Positions 12,166-27,100 of a stretch of DNA of 64,000 nucleotides are shown here, in pieces (the first letter of the stretch is position 1; each line of letters opens with the position of its first letter). A program made the position numbers and the translations under genes. Source of the DNA: Lingula anatina. Its lineage: Eukaryota; Brachiopoda; Lingulata; Lingulida; Lingulidae. The stretch is taken from the NCBI RefSeq assembly GCF_001039355.2, contig NW_019776135.1, forward strand, positions 554,862 through 618,861, written 5' to 3'. Under the pieces are notes generated by a model. The model made no database searches. It was not told the DNA's origin and saw only the letters and a list, made by a program, of their open reading frames with translations.

Positions 12166-15100
12166 CAGCCTCGATTCTGACTCTCGATTCCTAACAAAAG
12201 AGAAGAAAATGTCTTGTTGTAAACTGTGTTTCTATACTTACAATAGCGAGTCAAAATGCGATTTCGAATCAAGCTTGTTTTAAAAAAATTTAGATTTAAA
12301 AATCTCCAGGAATGTTTAAGTTATTGTGAATACCAGGGAATAAAAAGGCAGCAAACTTACCGACATGTCTCTGTCCTTTGACTGAACCTATACAACCAAC
12401 CAGTCACAATGTAAATGTTGGTTTATTTTTTTTAAAAACAAAACAGAAAGGTTTGTTGCTCACGGCACCAACACCGCGGCAATAATCTTTTAATAACAAG
12501 GTTTAAACATCGTCTTTACAAATTATGGAAATTGTCAAACTGTTGTTTGACTTTCCATCCTATATAACATATATCTTGACGCAGTTGGCTTACTGTAAAA
12601 TGTAAACCAAAACATGAAGTCATGGTATGACGGAGGTGCATTTAAACCCAATAAAAAAAGACGTTGAAGCACTTCCCAACACAACAAGGACAACCCATAC
12701 AACGATACACAACTGTACCAGAGCCTCGATTCTGACTCTAGACTCCGAACAAAAAAGGAAAAATACGGTCAGGGTAAATGTCTATCACCGGCTTTTGTTG
12801 GTTTCTACATAAACTTGCAGCCTCTTTGATCAGCGATCACTATTCTAATGGTTCTCTTTCTTTTTTCTTTTTTTTTGGGGGGGTGGGGGGTGGGTGGGGG
12901 GTGAGGGGTGGGGGTCAGAGCATATATTTCGTAAGCCTTTTTTAATTTGTATCTCCCGGCTATGCTTTTCCGGGATATAAATTTTTTCATAGTATTTTTT
13001 ATCCTCAGCATTTTTGGTGGCGCTCGGTTACTTACATAAAAAAAGATTTGGAAATGTCTTGTTGTAAAATAACAATTACAAGTCACAACAAAATTTCAAA
13101 TCAAGATTATGTATGTCTCTATGAGAGTTAAAATAAGTTATTGTGAACACCTGAGTAAAAAAGGCAGCAAACTTACCGACATGATTCTGTGCTTTGAGTG
13201 AACTTATACAACCGTCCAGTCGCAGGTGCCTCGACTTTTGCATTGATCTGGTAGGAGAATTGCAACTCCGCTATTGTTGTATAAAGTGATCCACGCATGT
13301 GCGAATTCGTGGAGAGTATATTTTAAACTCACGTACCATTGATCGTAGCCAACAACGTAAATATGGGTCTATTTTTTCAGATAAAACAAAAAGGTTTATT
13401 GATCACGGCATCAATACCGCGCCGATAATAAGTACTTAACATCGCCCTTAGAATTTTTGCAAAGTGTCAAAACTATTGTTTGCCATTCCATCCTATGAAA
13501 CTTATGTTGGCGCAGTTTATTGCCAAAGAACACACTATCAGCGTTCTTTTCAGTGCCCTTTTCTCTCTGGACCAATTGAACTCGCACAATCGCCGCGTAT
13601 CTGGGTAATATATTTTTGTCAAAATATTCATTTACCTTACTAATTTCGTAAACAGAAACCATGTGTACAGTGTAATGTCTTATGTAATTTTTTTCAATTC
13701 TGAACTAAAACAAATTCAATTTCATTGGTCTTAATTCGCTATCAGATAAGCTTCTTTGAGAGCTGAACCATATTTTGGTGAACACCTGTCAAGATAAGAA
13801 CTCATAAAGAAACCTAAACACCACAACTTTACGAAAACCAGGTCCAAACGTAATATCCTCTTCTCGGTTTAGGTATTTATAGGCACTTCAAAAACGGCAT
13901 TTTAGAGCAGTAGGAAAGAAATCACAAAAAATAATTTTATCTAACTTGAAATGATAAGTTGTTTGAAGGTAAACAATCGTGTGTGTGGCATATAGTGTTT
14001 CGTGTGCCGGGCAATGTGGTAGAGCAGATCTGTCCAGCCTGTCTCGTGCATTATATTGTTGTGCCGTCACAACCAATGTGTTGGTTAATATGTATTTATT
14101 TATCGAATAGGTTAAGTTGTGAGGTTCGGGTGTTGAAAGCATAATGTAAAGCAAGTCCTTACTGATATTTTGGCATTGACAAGATATCTATCAATAATAA
14201 AACTACAAAATTACTGTAGTAAACATACAGCACAATGGTCTCCGTCCGGATCACGGCAAATCGGTAAAAAACGTACCTAGAACTGGACGGGTTAAGGGGC
14301 AAACAAGGCGCTCCTCGTAACTCTGAACTAATTTTTTTTCGTATGTAATTTGGGAATTTATCTGATAAATTAATCCCCAACACGAAAAAAGTTACATTGT
14401 TCAGTAAGGGTTTATCGTGAGCATAGCTTAGTTTAAAGATGCATACAAAGTCAATTTTTTGTCACAAAAACCAACCAAATACCAGCATATAGTTTCAAGT
14501 AGTATAACTAAGAGAATTACCAAAAGGCATTGTTTAATTTTACCCGAAAATGATGTTTGGACGGATTTTTCTGCTGGCATTCTAAGCTGTATGTCAATGG
14601 GGCAGGAAAGTAGGTCACGAAAGTAGGTTAAATTTACAACCAAAAATTTAAAGAAAGTAGAAGTCTAAAGGTCTTTTATGACTGATCGAGTGATCTATTC
14701 AGTTTATCCCTTGGCATGTCGCATTTATTTGAGTCATATAAGAATCTAGTAGAAGTGGTTTACACGTGTAACTGGGAATCCACGCTCCACCGATGCTCGG
14801 TTCGTATGTACCTTTAAGGGACAAAGCGTAAGATTTAAAAACAAGTTCTCCGTGAGCTTATCTACAGACACATAATACTTTTTGATCATTTCAACAAATA
14901 ATGACCATTTATTAATGTTGTGAAAAAGAATCTTATTTATCAGTTCTTGACCATTTGCGCAATACATCATTTTTCTTCAGATTTTTTTAATCGCGCGCAA
15001 CCTGGGATTCAGTGCTGGAAGTGGTGGCAGAGTTTTAAAAACACGCTTAAACGTGGATTAAGGGCTAATAACATTATATTAAGGGCTTTATAACATTATA

Positions 15101-18100
15101 TTAAGCTTTAAAAACCTGATCTTATTTTGAAACAGACTTTTTTAAAATTCCAATATTAGAACAAAAGCGTAAAGTGTCAGCTGGTATGCCAATCAGAAAT
15201 TGATAAAATATGTTGTACATATATGTTTAACTAATTTCATGTAGTCAGCTAGAAAAGATGATGATCAATTACATTTGTTTTTCAATCTTTGCCATAGTTA
15301 CAGGCTGGGAGAACTTGATCCTCTTCTACGTCTGCCCTTGTAATCTATGAGTTTAAGAAATGGTTGGTTGGTAGGAAACTGACACGCAGAAAAAAATTAC
15401 AAATGTTGCGCTACTTTTGTTGAAAAGACTGTGTTTGAGACCATGGTAGTATGTCCACCAAATAATGACGACAATACTGGGAGATAATGAGGTGTTTTAA
15501 GGAAGTAGGTGATCTAAGTTAGGTCAAACAACTACATCTAAGACCTTTACATTCTACCTCTACATTGGTAGTACGAGGATGTTTGAATTTGTCTGAATGC
15601 GATATCACCCTCAAAAGCATCAGCTTCAACACTGACTGACGTTTCGACCAATTTATTTAGAAATAATTAGTAAGAATTAAAAAATACAGGTAAATATCCA
15701 AAGCTAATGTAAAAGCTAATGTTTATATCGTTTAACATGCCATTATAGTATCAAAATGTAACAAGGTTAATTACATATCTTATTTAATTGCATATTTTAC
15801 AAATGATTCATAACCTAACTATGGAAAACAGGTATGTATAATATAGTTATATATTAAATCTTTTAATGATCAGGGGCGGATTGAGGCCGTCTTCTGGGTG
15901 TTCCGGAAGATGGTCAGATTTTCAAGTTTACATTCACAGGTATCTAATTTTTTCTGTCGGAAGACGGTCAAAAATGGAGGATAGGTCAACAAAGATAATT
16001 TGGAAGACTGTCAGAAAATACATGTATCTCTGGATCCGCCCCTGATAATAATGACAAATTGATGAAAAAATGTATTCAGTGCTTATTATCATACACATCC
16101 ATAAGTTTTATTTTGTAGTGTATTTTGACACAATGAGTTTGGATAACTACAGTATTCCTTTTAATAAGAAATACAGGTAAAAATCCAAAGCACATGTATC
16201 ATTAAATGGGTCCGTAAATTATATTTGTACTGTATGTTGACAGAATGAGAACTACAGAATTCATTTTTCTGTCACATTACACCACAACCTTTGTTCTATT
16301 TTTTAACCATTGCTGCCGTCTGGCGATTGTCTGAAAGAACTACAAGTGCATTAGGTTTTAGTTACATGGTTGAGTCGTGAGTATTGCTGATTATGTCGTG
16401 GAGATTAAGGTTGGATTTTCTATAATAATTTATATATTGTATCGTATTCTACTGCCACTAAGTGAGGTTTGAATTTTGCGGGATCTTTCAGATATTGCGC
16501 AACGTGACTATAACTGTCAACATAGTTTTCTGCTTCGTTTTTTGTTTGTAGTACTCTGAACTATTAACAAATGAAAGTATATAATTCAGCAAGGACCCTC
16601 AAAACAACAATGACCACGTATCCCATGTACAAAAGACGGTTTAAACAAGAAACCAACATCTCACACGGGTTCGGGCAATTAAGTGCAGGCCCAGTACACA
16701 TGCAGCAATCTCCCTCGCAGCAATCGCATTCGCATGCACAGCATTGACAGTCTTCCCATTTGTCGAAGCACATGGAACAATACCATCCGGGGGCTGGCTC
16801 CTTTTCCTTTAGGCAGCAAATGTAGCAACACTGGGCTAAGAGAACTTCACCCGTCTTTCTTATTGTTACATCGCGATAGCAAAAGCATTCGGTTTTTTTA
16901 TAGTATGGTTTTACACAACAAAGGTCGGAATCATACCAAATCCCAGCATCTGTCTCAAGGCTTCGAACAAATACGGACAAAAAATCGGTGACTGCTGATG
17001 ATTTTGCCAACTTAGTCAGCAATTCAATTGTGTCGACTGCATCTGGTTGCCCATCGCAGAAGCAATGAAATACCAACGGTAAAATTCCTTGCGGTATTTT
17101 CGAAAAGAACAGCGTCAATATCTCGTAGGTTTTCTTCAGCCTGTATTTGCCGAATAGCCCTTTGACGTCCATTCTATTAGACCTGGTTTGACGTATGTCT
17201 ATGACAGTATCGTTTATGAGGTGCAAAAGTTGCAAGAAGGCAAGAACAGAGGCCAGTATTGAAAGACCGAGCCACGCGTCTTCGGAACCTTTGCATTCAT
17301 CACTCTTTGTCTCCTCGTAGAAACTCCAGTCTGCGTACAAATCCCAGGCAGTAAAACCAATAGATAGGATACGCACAAACACGTCCCAACAAAGCCTCTT
17401 TTTTGTCTTGGGTTTTCTCTCACTCTTTTTCTTCTCTTTTTTCTGTCGCAAAAGTTCACGCTCGATCCTTGCTATGTCAGCATACCACGGCCTTGTCCCT
17501 GGTTTTCCTTTGATGACCGGCTTGACTGCTGACGGAGGATCGGTTATGACGTCACTCTGTCTAGTGTCTCTCATTTCTATGTCTTGTTTTCTTTCAAAAG
17601 ATCCATGGTTGTCAGATTCAAGCGCGTTATTATCCCATCCATGTACCGGGGGAACTTGCCTACTAGCTGCCTAAAACAAAAGTAAATATCTGATTAAAAA
17701 CGCATCATATATCATTTTTTATACTGATACATCGACAGAATTGGTTTTATGTTCTAATATAAGGCAGTAAATAGTCAGTGGGCAGTTAGAAGAAGGTGGG
17801 GGCAGTATATTCCCTGGATAAAGGCCTTTCACCTGTGTAGCTTGTCCCGATGAAGATGCTCTAGATAGGCTTAACACTTATTCACACAAAGCATATTGAT
17901 TGCGATTCCAACGCGTCTAAATTCACTTTTTTGGGTACACACAGAAAAACGACACGCGATTCAACTCGCTATATCTGATAACTGCACTTGCGAATGAATG
18001 CTTTTACTGCACATGTACTTATCCCTGGCTTTGCCTGTTTGAAGATCAAATGAATATACTTAATAATTTTTGTGAGTTATTTTGTTAACAAGTAACTGAT

Positions 18101-21100
18101 CCGAAGGTAAAATGTAACTGTAGCATTAAAATAGCTGTAACGACTTGGGCAATAAATCTGTAAACCAAACATGTATCTCGGGGACAAATAGTTTGGTACA
18201 TGTTATTACAAAACGGTGAAGATTTGTTTAATACAGTCGGCTTTAGAAAAGGTATCTTGTCATTGAGAAAGCATCTTTGTGACTTCTCTGCTTCAACTGT
18301 AAGATTGTCCCTGTCTTTGTTAAAAATCGAAGCTTACCCCTCTACGCTAGGGGGCATGCTGTAAGACCGTATTGTTCTCAGGCACGCGGACCTCACTACG
18401 CGTCGACTTGCACGCATAAATAATGTCTGAGCCTAAGGCTGCATTCACAACTTGAGTTGATCCGCGGACTAACAGGTACACAGATCACATATGGTCGACC
18501 CACTTACAGGCTTGCCGCACAAACCAGTAATAGACACCGAATAGATATCCCACGGGAATTGCTCGACAAGTTTTCAAGTTGGTCGGCCATATTTAATGTA
18601 CGGATCTGTAAGAGCGCATACAGATTAACCGCGGATCAAGTGTGGCGGACCCACTTGAAAGAAAGGGCGCGTAAATCCTCTTATGGTATCCATGGCTCCA
18701 CATGAGCCACACCACTCAATTAAACGGATTAAACCCCTTCTCTCGGGTTTAATTGTTTGTGGAGGCGGGGAGACCATCAGGAAATTAGCCCGCTTTAAAG
18801 TGGAGAACAGCCATATTTTGTCCACGGATTAGTCTACGAAACATCTTTTTTGAATGCGCTCTAAACCCGCTGATGTGGATACAACCTAACTAGTCAAATA
18901 TGGCGACCAACTTGAGAGCTTGCTCTCATATCCCCTAATAGGTGCTGAACAGATTCCGCGCCGGGATTACACAACAAGCATTCAAGTGGTCGACCATATT
19001 TGATCCACGGACCAGTTAGTTCGCTGCAGTGAATGCGACCTGTCTAAGAGTACATAAACAACAGAGTGGATCCGCGGACTAACGGATCCACTGATAATAT
19101 TTGGCAACCCACTTAAAAGCTTGTCGCATAATCCCCAAAATACAATGTAGATATTGAATACATTCTCCACAGGGATTAGGCGGCCAGCTTTTAAGTGGGT
19201 CGGCCATATGTGACCCTCATTTCTGTTAGTCACCGTATCAACCCTGTTGCAACCTTATTTTCTAAACTACACAAAAATAGGACTTGATATTTTAATATTA
19301 AAAAAAGAATAAAATTTATAAAAAGAGAAAGAAAAGGGGAAAAGGAGGAGCACAAAGGGATTTTATAGAGAAATAAAAACCTGCCCTTCTAGATAAATGT
19401 GAAATTATTGTATCCAGCTAGTCAAAATACACCTATTTCACCTTATAACACATGTTGCGATATAATATTTTTCGGGACCTTTCTCCTGGACATTTGTTTT
19501 ATTGTGAGATCTATAACAGTGGTGTATTGTTAACTATTCTGCGCGTGAACCTTTATATTTTTGCTCTCCCTGGGAGCTTATTGGTTTTTATGAATGGTTT
19601 TTATGAAATACTAAAACAGTTCAATGCGTGAACATTGCTGTGCTAATACAAATCTGCCAAAATATCTATTGTGGTTCAAGACAAGGGCTGAAAAATGTAG
19701 TATTGGATCTCTTAAACTAGGGTCGTGCACACCCAAAATGCGATTCAAAATGCATTAATATGGAAACACGCTGTTCACTGGAATAAACTACTTCCAAGTG
19801 AAAGGATGCATAAAACCCTGGACAGCTACAAAATAATAATGTCTAAACGAACTGCTTGGTCTCTCCCTTTTTAAACAATATGAATGTAATTTCGTTCCAT
19901 CTGACTAAACCTATACAACCAACCAGTCGCAATGTACATGTTGGTCTATTTTTTTTTCAAACAAAACAGAAAAGTTTGTTGCTCACGGCACCAACACCGC
20001 GTCAATAATCTTTTAATAATAAGGTTTAAACATCGTCTTTACAAATTATGGAAATTGTCAAACTGTTGTTTGGCATTCCATCCTATATAACATATATCTT
20101 GACGCAGTTGGCTTACTGTTAACTGTAAACCAAAACATGGAGTCATGGCGTGACGGAGCAAGGACAACACATTTGTACCGATACACAACTGTACCAGAGC
20201 CTCGATTCTGACTCTAGACTCCGAACAAAAAAAGGAAAAAAATACGGTCACGGTAAATGTATATCACCGGCTTTCGTTCTTTTCTACATAAACTTGCAGC
20301 CTCATTTATTAACGATCACTATTCTAATTGTTTTCCCTTTTTTTTTCTTTTTTTCTTTTTTCTTTCTTTTTTTTTTTTGGGGGGGGGGGGGGTGCAGAGC
20401 ATATATTTCGTAAGCCTTTTTTAATTTGTATCTCCCGGCTATGCTTTTCCGGGATATAATTTTTTTTTAGTATTTTTATCCTCAGTATCAGTATTTTTGG
20501 TGGCGCTCGGTTACTTACACAGAAAAAAAGGTTTGGTAATGTCTTGTTGTAAAATGACAATTACAAGTCACAATGCCTTTTCATATCAAGATTATGTAAG
20601 TTTCTAGGAGAGTTAAAATAAGTTATTGTGAACACCTGAGTAAAAAAGGCAGCAAACTTACCGACATGTCTCTGTGCTTTGAGTGAACTTATACAACCGT
20701 CCAGTCGCAGGTGCCTCGACTTTTGCATCGAACTGGAGAATTGCAACTCCGCTATTTTTGTATGAAGTGATCCACGCATGTGCGAATTCGTGGAAAGAAT
20801 ATTTTAAAAACACGTACCATTGATCGTAGCCAACAACGTAAATATTGGTCTATTTTTTCAGATAAAACAAAAAGGTTTATTGTTCACGACGTCAATACCG
20901 CGCAAATAACCTTTTGATAATAAGTTCTTAACATCGCTCATAGAATTTTTGGAAAATGTCAAGCTATTGTTTGATATTCAATCCTATGAAACATATGTTG
21001 ACGCAGTTTATTGCAAAAGAGCCCACTATAAGCGTTATTTTCAGTGTCCTTTTCTCTCTGGGCCAATTGAACTCGCACAATCGCCGCGTATCTGGGTGAT

Positions 21101-24100
21101 ATATTTTTGTCAAAATATTCATTTACCTAACTAATAACGTACACAGAAACCATGTGTACAGTGTTATGTCTTATGTAATTTTTTTTCAATTCTGAACTAT
21201 AACAAATTTAATTTCATAAGTCTTAATTCGCTATCAGATAAGCTTCTTTGAGAGCTGAACCATATTTTCGTGAACACCTGTCAATCCTGACATGTAGCAA
21301 CTCATAAAGAAACCTAAGAACTTCACGAAAACCAGGTCCAAACGTGATAATCTCTTCTCGTTTTGGGTAATTATAGACACTTCAAAAACGGCATTTTAGA
21401 GCAGTAAGAAAGAATTACTTAAGTATAATTTTATGTTACTTGAAATGATAGGTTGTTTGAAGGTAAACAATCGTGCGTGTGGCATATAGTGTTTCCAGTA
21501 CTGGGCATTGTGGTAGAGCAGATCTGTCTAGCAATTACTGTACTTCGTGGATTATATCGTTGTGCCGTCACAACCAATGTGTTGGTTAATATGTATTCAT
21601 TTATCGAATAGGTTAAGTTGTGAGGTTCGGGTGTTGAAAGCATAATGTAAAGCAAGTCCTTACTGATATTTTGGCATTGACAAGATCAATAATCAATAAT
21701 AAAACTACAAAATTACTGTAGTAAACATACAGCACAATGGTCTCCGTCCGGATCACGGCAAATCGGTAAAAACGTACCTAGAACTGGACGGGTTAAGGGG
21801 AAAACAAGGCGCTCCTCGTAACTCTGAACTGATTTTTTTGTATGTAATTTGGGAATTTATCTGATAAATTAATCCTCAACATGAAAAAAGTTACATTTTT
21901 CAGTAAGGGTTTATCGTGAGCATAGCTTAGTTAAAAGGACAAAGCGTAAGATTTAAAACAAGTTCTCCGTGAGCTTATCTAAAGACACATAATACTTTTT
22001 GATCATTTCAACAAATAATGACCATTTATTAATGTTGTGAAAAAGAATCTTATTTATCAGTTCCTGACCAATCTCGCAACACAACATTTTTCTAATTAAA
22101 AAAAAAAATTTTTAATAATTTTTTTAATCGCGCGCAACCTGGAATTCAGTGCTGAAAGTGGTGGCAGAGTTTTAAAAACACGCTTAAACGTGGAAGTATG
22201 AGGCCTTTTGTCTGAATGCGCTATCACCCTCAAAAGCATCTGCTTCAACACTGACTGACGTTTCGACCAATTTATTTAGAAATAATTAGTAAGAAATTAA
22301 AAAATACAGGTAAATATCCAAAGCTAATGTAAAAGCTAATGTTTATATAATTTAACATGCCATTATAGTATCAAAATGCTACAACGTTAATTACACATAT
22401 TATTTAAACTGCATATTTTACAAATGATTTATAACCTAACTATGGCATACAGGTATGTATCATCTAATCATATGTTAAATCTTTTAATAATCAGGGGCGG
22501 ATTGAGGCCGTCTTCTGGGTCTTCCGGAAGATGGTCAGATTTTCAAGTTTACATTCACAGGTATCAACATTTTTCTGTCGGAAGACGGTCAAAAATGGAG
22601 GATAGGTCAACAAAGATAATGTGGAAGACTGTCAGAAAATATCTCTGGATCCGCCCCTGATAATAATGACAAATTGATGAAAAATTTATTCAGTGCTTAA
22701 TCTTATTATCATACATATCCATAAGTTTTATTTTGTAGTGTATTTTGACACAATGAGTTTGGATAACTAAAGTATTACTTTTAATAATAAACACTAGGAA
22801 AAATACAAAGAACATGTAAAAACGTATGTCTTATATCATTTAACACGCCATTATAGTATCAAAATGCTAAACGTTAATTGCATATCTTATATAAACTTCC
22901 TCTTTTACAAATGACTAAAACTTACACACAATGGACAATAGAAGTGTCACCCCGGAATCAGAGTAATCAAATAATAATCAAGTCATCAATAATCAGAGTA
23001 GAGAGATTTTGAGAAGTTATAATGCCTGGTCTACATTTTTTTCTGAATTTTGATATTAATAAAATGATACCAGAAGAATATCATTCCATAGTCATTTATC
23101 TCCCCCAAAGTATTGGTTCAGTAGGTATGACACTTCTATTGTCCATTGTGTGTAACTATGGCATACAGCTACCCAGTATGTATAATCAAAGGCCCGTAGC
23201 CAGGGGGTTCAGGAGGTTCGAAAGCATGAGAAAAGGTCCCCTCTGGGTAAAATTTTATCTAGGCACACGGAGGTTCGATGGTAATAGGCCCTCTTTTTCA
23301 GAAAAAGCCCCCTTTTTGAAATACCTGGCTTCGGGCATGAATCATATGTTACATATGTAAATAACAATGACAAATTGATGAAAAAATTTCTTCAGTGGTA
23401 ATCTTATCATTTAATACGTCCATAAATTTTATTTGTAGTGTATGTTGACAGAATGAGAACTACAGAATTCATTATACTGGCACATTACACCACAACCTTT
23501 GTTCTATTGTTTAACCAGTGCTGCCGTCTGGCGATTGTCTGAAAGAACTACAAGTGCATTAGGTTTTAGTCACATGATTGTACTATTAACAAATGAAAGT
23601 ATATAATTCAGCAAGGACCCTCAAAACAACAATGACCACGTATCCCATGTACAAAAGACGGTTTAAACAAGAAACCAACATCTCACACGGGTTCGGGCAA
23701 TTAAGTGCAGGCCCAGTACACATGCAGCAATCTCCCTCGCAGCAATCGCATTCGCATGCACAGCATCGACAGTCTTCCCATTTGTCGAAGCACATGGAAC
23801 AATACCATCCGGGGTCTGGCACCTTTTCCTTTAGGCAGCAAATGTAGCAACACTGGGCTAAGAGAACTTCACCCGTCTTTCTTATTGTTACATCGCGATA
23901 GCAAAAGCATTCGGTTTTTTTAAAGTATGGTTTTACACAACAACGGTCGAGATCATACCAAATCCCAGCATCTGACTCAAGGCTTCGAACAAATACGGAC
24001 AAAAAATCGGTGACTGCTGATGATTTTGCCAACTTAATCAGCAATTTAATTGTGTCGACTGCATCTGGTTGCCCATCGCAAAAGCAGTGAAATACCAACG

Positions 24101-27100
24101 GTAAAATTCCTTGCGGTATTTTCGAAAAGAACAGCGCCAATATCTCGTAGGTTTTCTTCAGCCTGTATTTGCCGAATAGCCCTTTGACGTCCATTCTATT
24201 AGACCTGGTTTGACGTATGTCTATGACAGTATCGTTTATGAGGTGCAAAAGTTGCAAGAAAGCAAGAACGGAGGCCAGTATTGAAAGTCCAAGCCACACG
24301 CCTTCGAAACTTTTGCATTCATCACTCTTTGGCTCCACATAGAAACTCCAGTCTGCGTACAAATCCCAGGCTGTTAAAGCAACCGACAGGATACGCACAA
24401 ACACGTCCCAGCAGAGCCTTATTTTCGTCTTGGGTTTTTTCTCACGCCTTCTCTCCTCTATTTTCTCTCTCAAATGTTCAGCCTCGAACCTCCGTATGTT
24501 AGCATACCATTTCTGTGTCCCTGGTTTTTCTTTTATGACCGGCTTGTCTGCTGATGGGGGTTGGGTTATGACGTCACTCTGTCCAGTATTTCTCATTTCA
24601 ATATGTTGTTCTCTTCCATAATACCCATGGTTATCAAATGCGAGCCCGTTATTATCCCAGGGAACTTGCCTACCAGCTGCCTAAAACAAAAACAAATATC
24701 TGATTAAAAACGGAACGATTTATCATATAACATTTTTTATACTGATACATCGGCAGAATTGGTTTTATTATAAGATTAAGCATGTAGATATCATAACACA
24801 GAATAAAGAACTGCATTTTTTGCTAAGATAGATAGATAGATAGATAGATAGATCAGAAAACCAAAAGAGCTTGGGAATGAAAAACATTTACCTCTTTTAG
24901 ACAAATCGTATCTGTTACCGAGGTGAAAAATGAGGGTCTTTGAGAATTTTAAAAATCTTTTCGCAATCTTACTTGTTAAGATGTTGTTGAATCTTTTCTT
25001 TTGAATGCATAATTTTAACAAATATTGTTGCATTTTTGTTGTTTATTTTCTGATTGGTGACTGTACATTTGAAAACTGTAGTTTTTTTATCAAATACCAC
25101 TTAATTCGAGTCTTGATAATAAAATCGGGTTAAAATGCCCCTCCCTCGCGACACGACTCCGTGATTTATATCACATTTTACAGTTATACCATTACGGATT
25201 AGAGACCCATTTGCTTTCCCTACACTGTTTTAGAAAAATTCACGTCACAAAATGTTAACTGGAAATATGCACGCACTGCCTGAACATGTTTACTCCTGGG
25301 TTGTATGAAAATACGTATTGTTGGTAAAACACACATTTTTATTCTTAATTAAGGTGAAAAATTTAATCAGCTGTGTAATGTTCTAAAAATAAGGCAGTAA
25401 ATAACCAATAAGGAATAAGAAGGTGTATATTCCTTGGGTAAAGGCCTTTCACGTGGGTAGCTCATGTCCCGATTAAGATTCTCTAGATAGGCTAGATATT
25501 CACACACAGCATGGTGATCGAGATTAGGAGATCGCGATTATAACTTGCTGTATCTGCCGACTTACTGGCGAATGAATACCTTGATTGCGCATGTGCTAAT
25601 TCTTGGATTTGCTTGTTTGCAGATCAAGTACATATATACATTATTAATTTTGTGAGTTATTTTGCAAACAAGAAACTGACCGTGAGGTACAATGTTACTG
25701 AAGTGTTAAAGTAATACATGTAGTAACGACACGGGACAACAAATCTGTAAACCAAATATTTATTTCGGGCACAAATAGTTCGGTACATGATATGGCAAAA
25801 CAGTGAAGATTTGTGTTGGCTTTAGAAAAAAAATCATTTGTTACGAAAATCCTACGGAACCATGTCATTGAGATTTGTGACTCCTCTGCCACTATTGTAA
25901 GAATGTCCTTGTTATTTGAATCATTCAGTTTCTTTCTTTGTTAAAATTGTTTGAACAACAAAGCTTGCCTCTCTACGCTTGGGCACATGCTTTAAACGAG
26001 GTGAGTGTTCGAAGACCTTACTGTTTACAGGCACGCGGGCCTCACGACGCGTCGACTTGCGTAAATAATGTCTGAACCTTACGCTGCATTAACAACCAAA
26101 GTTGAGTCGCGAACTATCAGATCTGTTTATCAAATATGGCTGATCCTCTTACAAGCTTGCCGACTAATCCTCAAAATAGTCACTGAATACATCCCCACGG
26201 GGATTACGTGGCTAGCTTTCGAGTGGGTCGGCCATATGTGATCCGCATTTCTGTGAGGCCGCGGCCTTAAGGCTAGATTACATTTGAAATGCGATGCCCG
26301 CACGTGTGTATACTGCCCNATCGTGTTTTCATTTCGACTGATCTGATAACGATGACGACTAATCGTGTTTTGCATTTTTGTATAAACCGCCGCCCATATA
26401 TTTTGCAAACAAGAAACTGACCGTGAGGTACAATGTTACTGAAGTGTTAAAGTAATACATGTAGTAACGACACGGGACAACAAATCTGTAAACCAAATAT
26501 TTATTTCGGGCACAAATACTGTAGTTCGGTACATGATATGGCAAAACAGTGAAGATTTGTGTTGGCTTTAGAAAAAAAATCATTTGTTACGAAAATCCTA
26601 CGGAATCATGTCATTGAGATTTGTGACTCCTCTGCCGCTATTGTAAGAATGTCCTTGTTATTTGAATCATTCAGTTTCTGTCTTTGTTAAAAATTGTTTG
26701 AACAACAAAGCTTGCCTCTCTACGCTTGGGCACATGCTTTAAACGAGGTGAGTGTTCGACGACCTTACTGTTTACAGGCACGCGGGCCTCACGACGCGTC
26801 GACTTGCGTAAATAATGTCTGAACCTTACGCTGCATTAACAACCAAAGTTGAGTCGCGAACTATCAGATCTGTTTATCAAATATGGCTGATCCTCTTACA
26901 AGCTTGCCGACTAATCCTCAAAATAGTCACTGAATACATCCCCACGGGGATTACGTGGCTAGCTTTCGAGTGGGTCGGCCATATGTGATCCGCATTTCTG
27001 TGAGGCGGCGGCCTTAAGGCTAGATTACATTTGAAATGCGCTGCCCGCACGTGTGTATACTGCCCGTAATACCCTTTTCGTACGGCGTCTGAGCGGTGGT

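Larger units (their letters stand above)
4615..13860. repeat. Tandem unit 1 of the intron-1 triplication
   Basis: The block start (about 4630-4966) recurs at 13878-14394 and 21376-21891. The 5020-6130 stretch recurs at about 14810-15790 and partly at 21940-22400. The gene at 8585-9688 recurs in both other units; 10600-11930 recurs at 18700-19900, and 12370-13860 at 19900-21360. Unit 1 has extra insertions: a hAT-like MITE at 6201-6372 and a CACTA-like MITE at 7662-8003. Confidence 0.85.
13861..21360. repeat. Tandem unit 2 of the intron-1 triplication
   Basis: Co-linear with unit 1 over most of its length, with the gene at 16564-17670 (7982 bases from copy 1). It lacks both MITEs present in unit 1 but has the CAGGGGCGGA element at 15871-16044, shared with unit 3. 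Confidence 0.85.

Noticed and set aside
16683-16991. Plus-strand ORF opposite nested gene copy 2 (also 9268-9498, 17408-17674, 23705-23923, 24281-24502)
   Set aside because: These are shadows of the conserved minus-strand genes; codon conservation and splice sites support only the minus strand.
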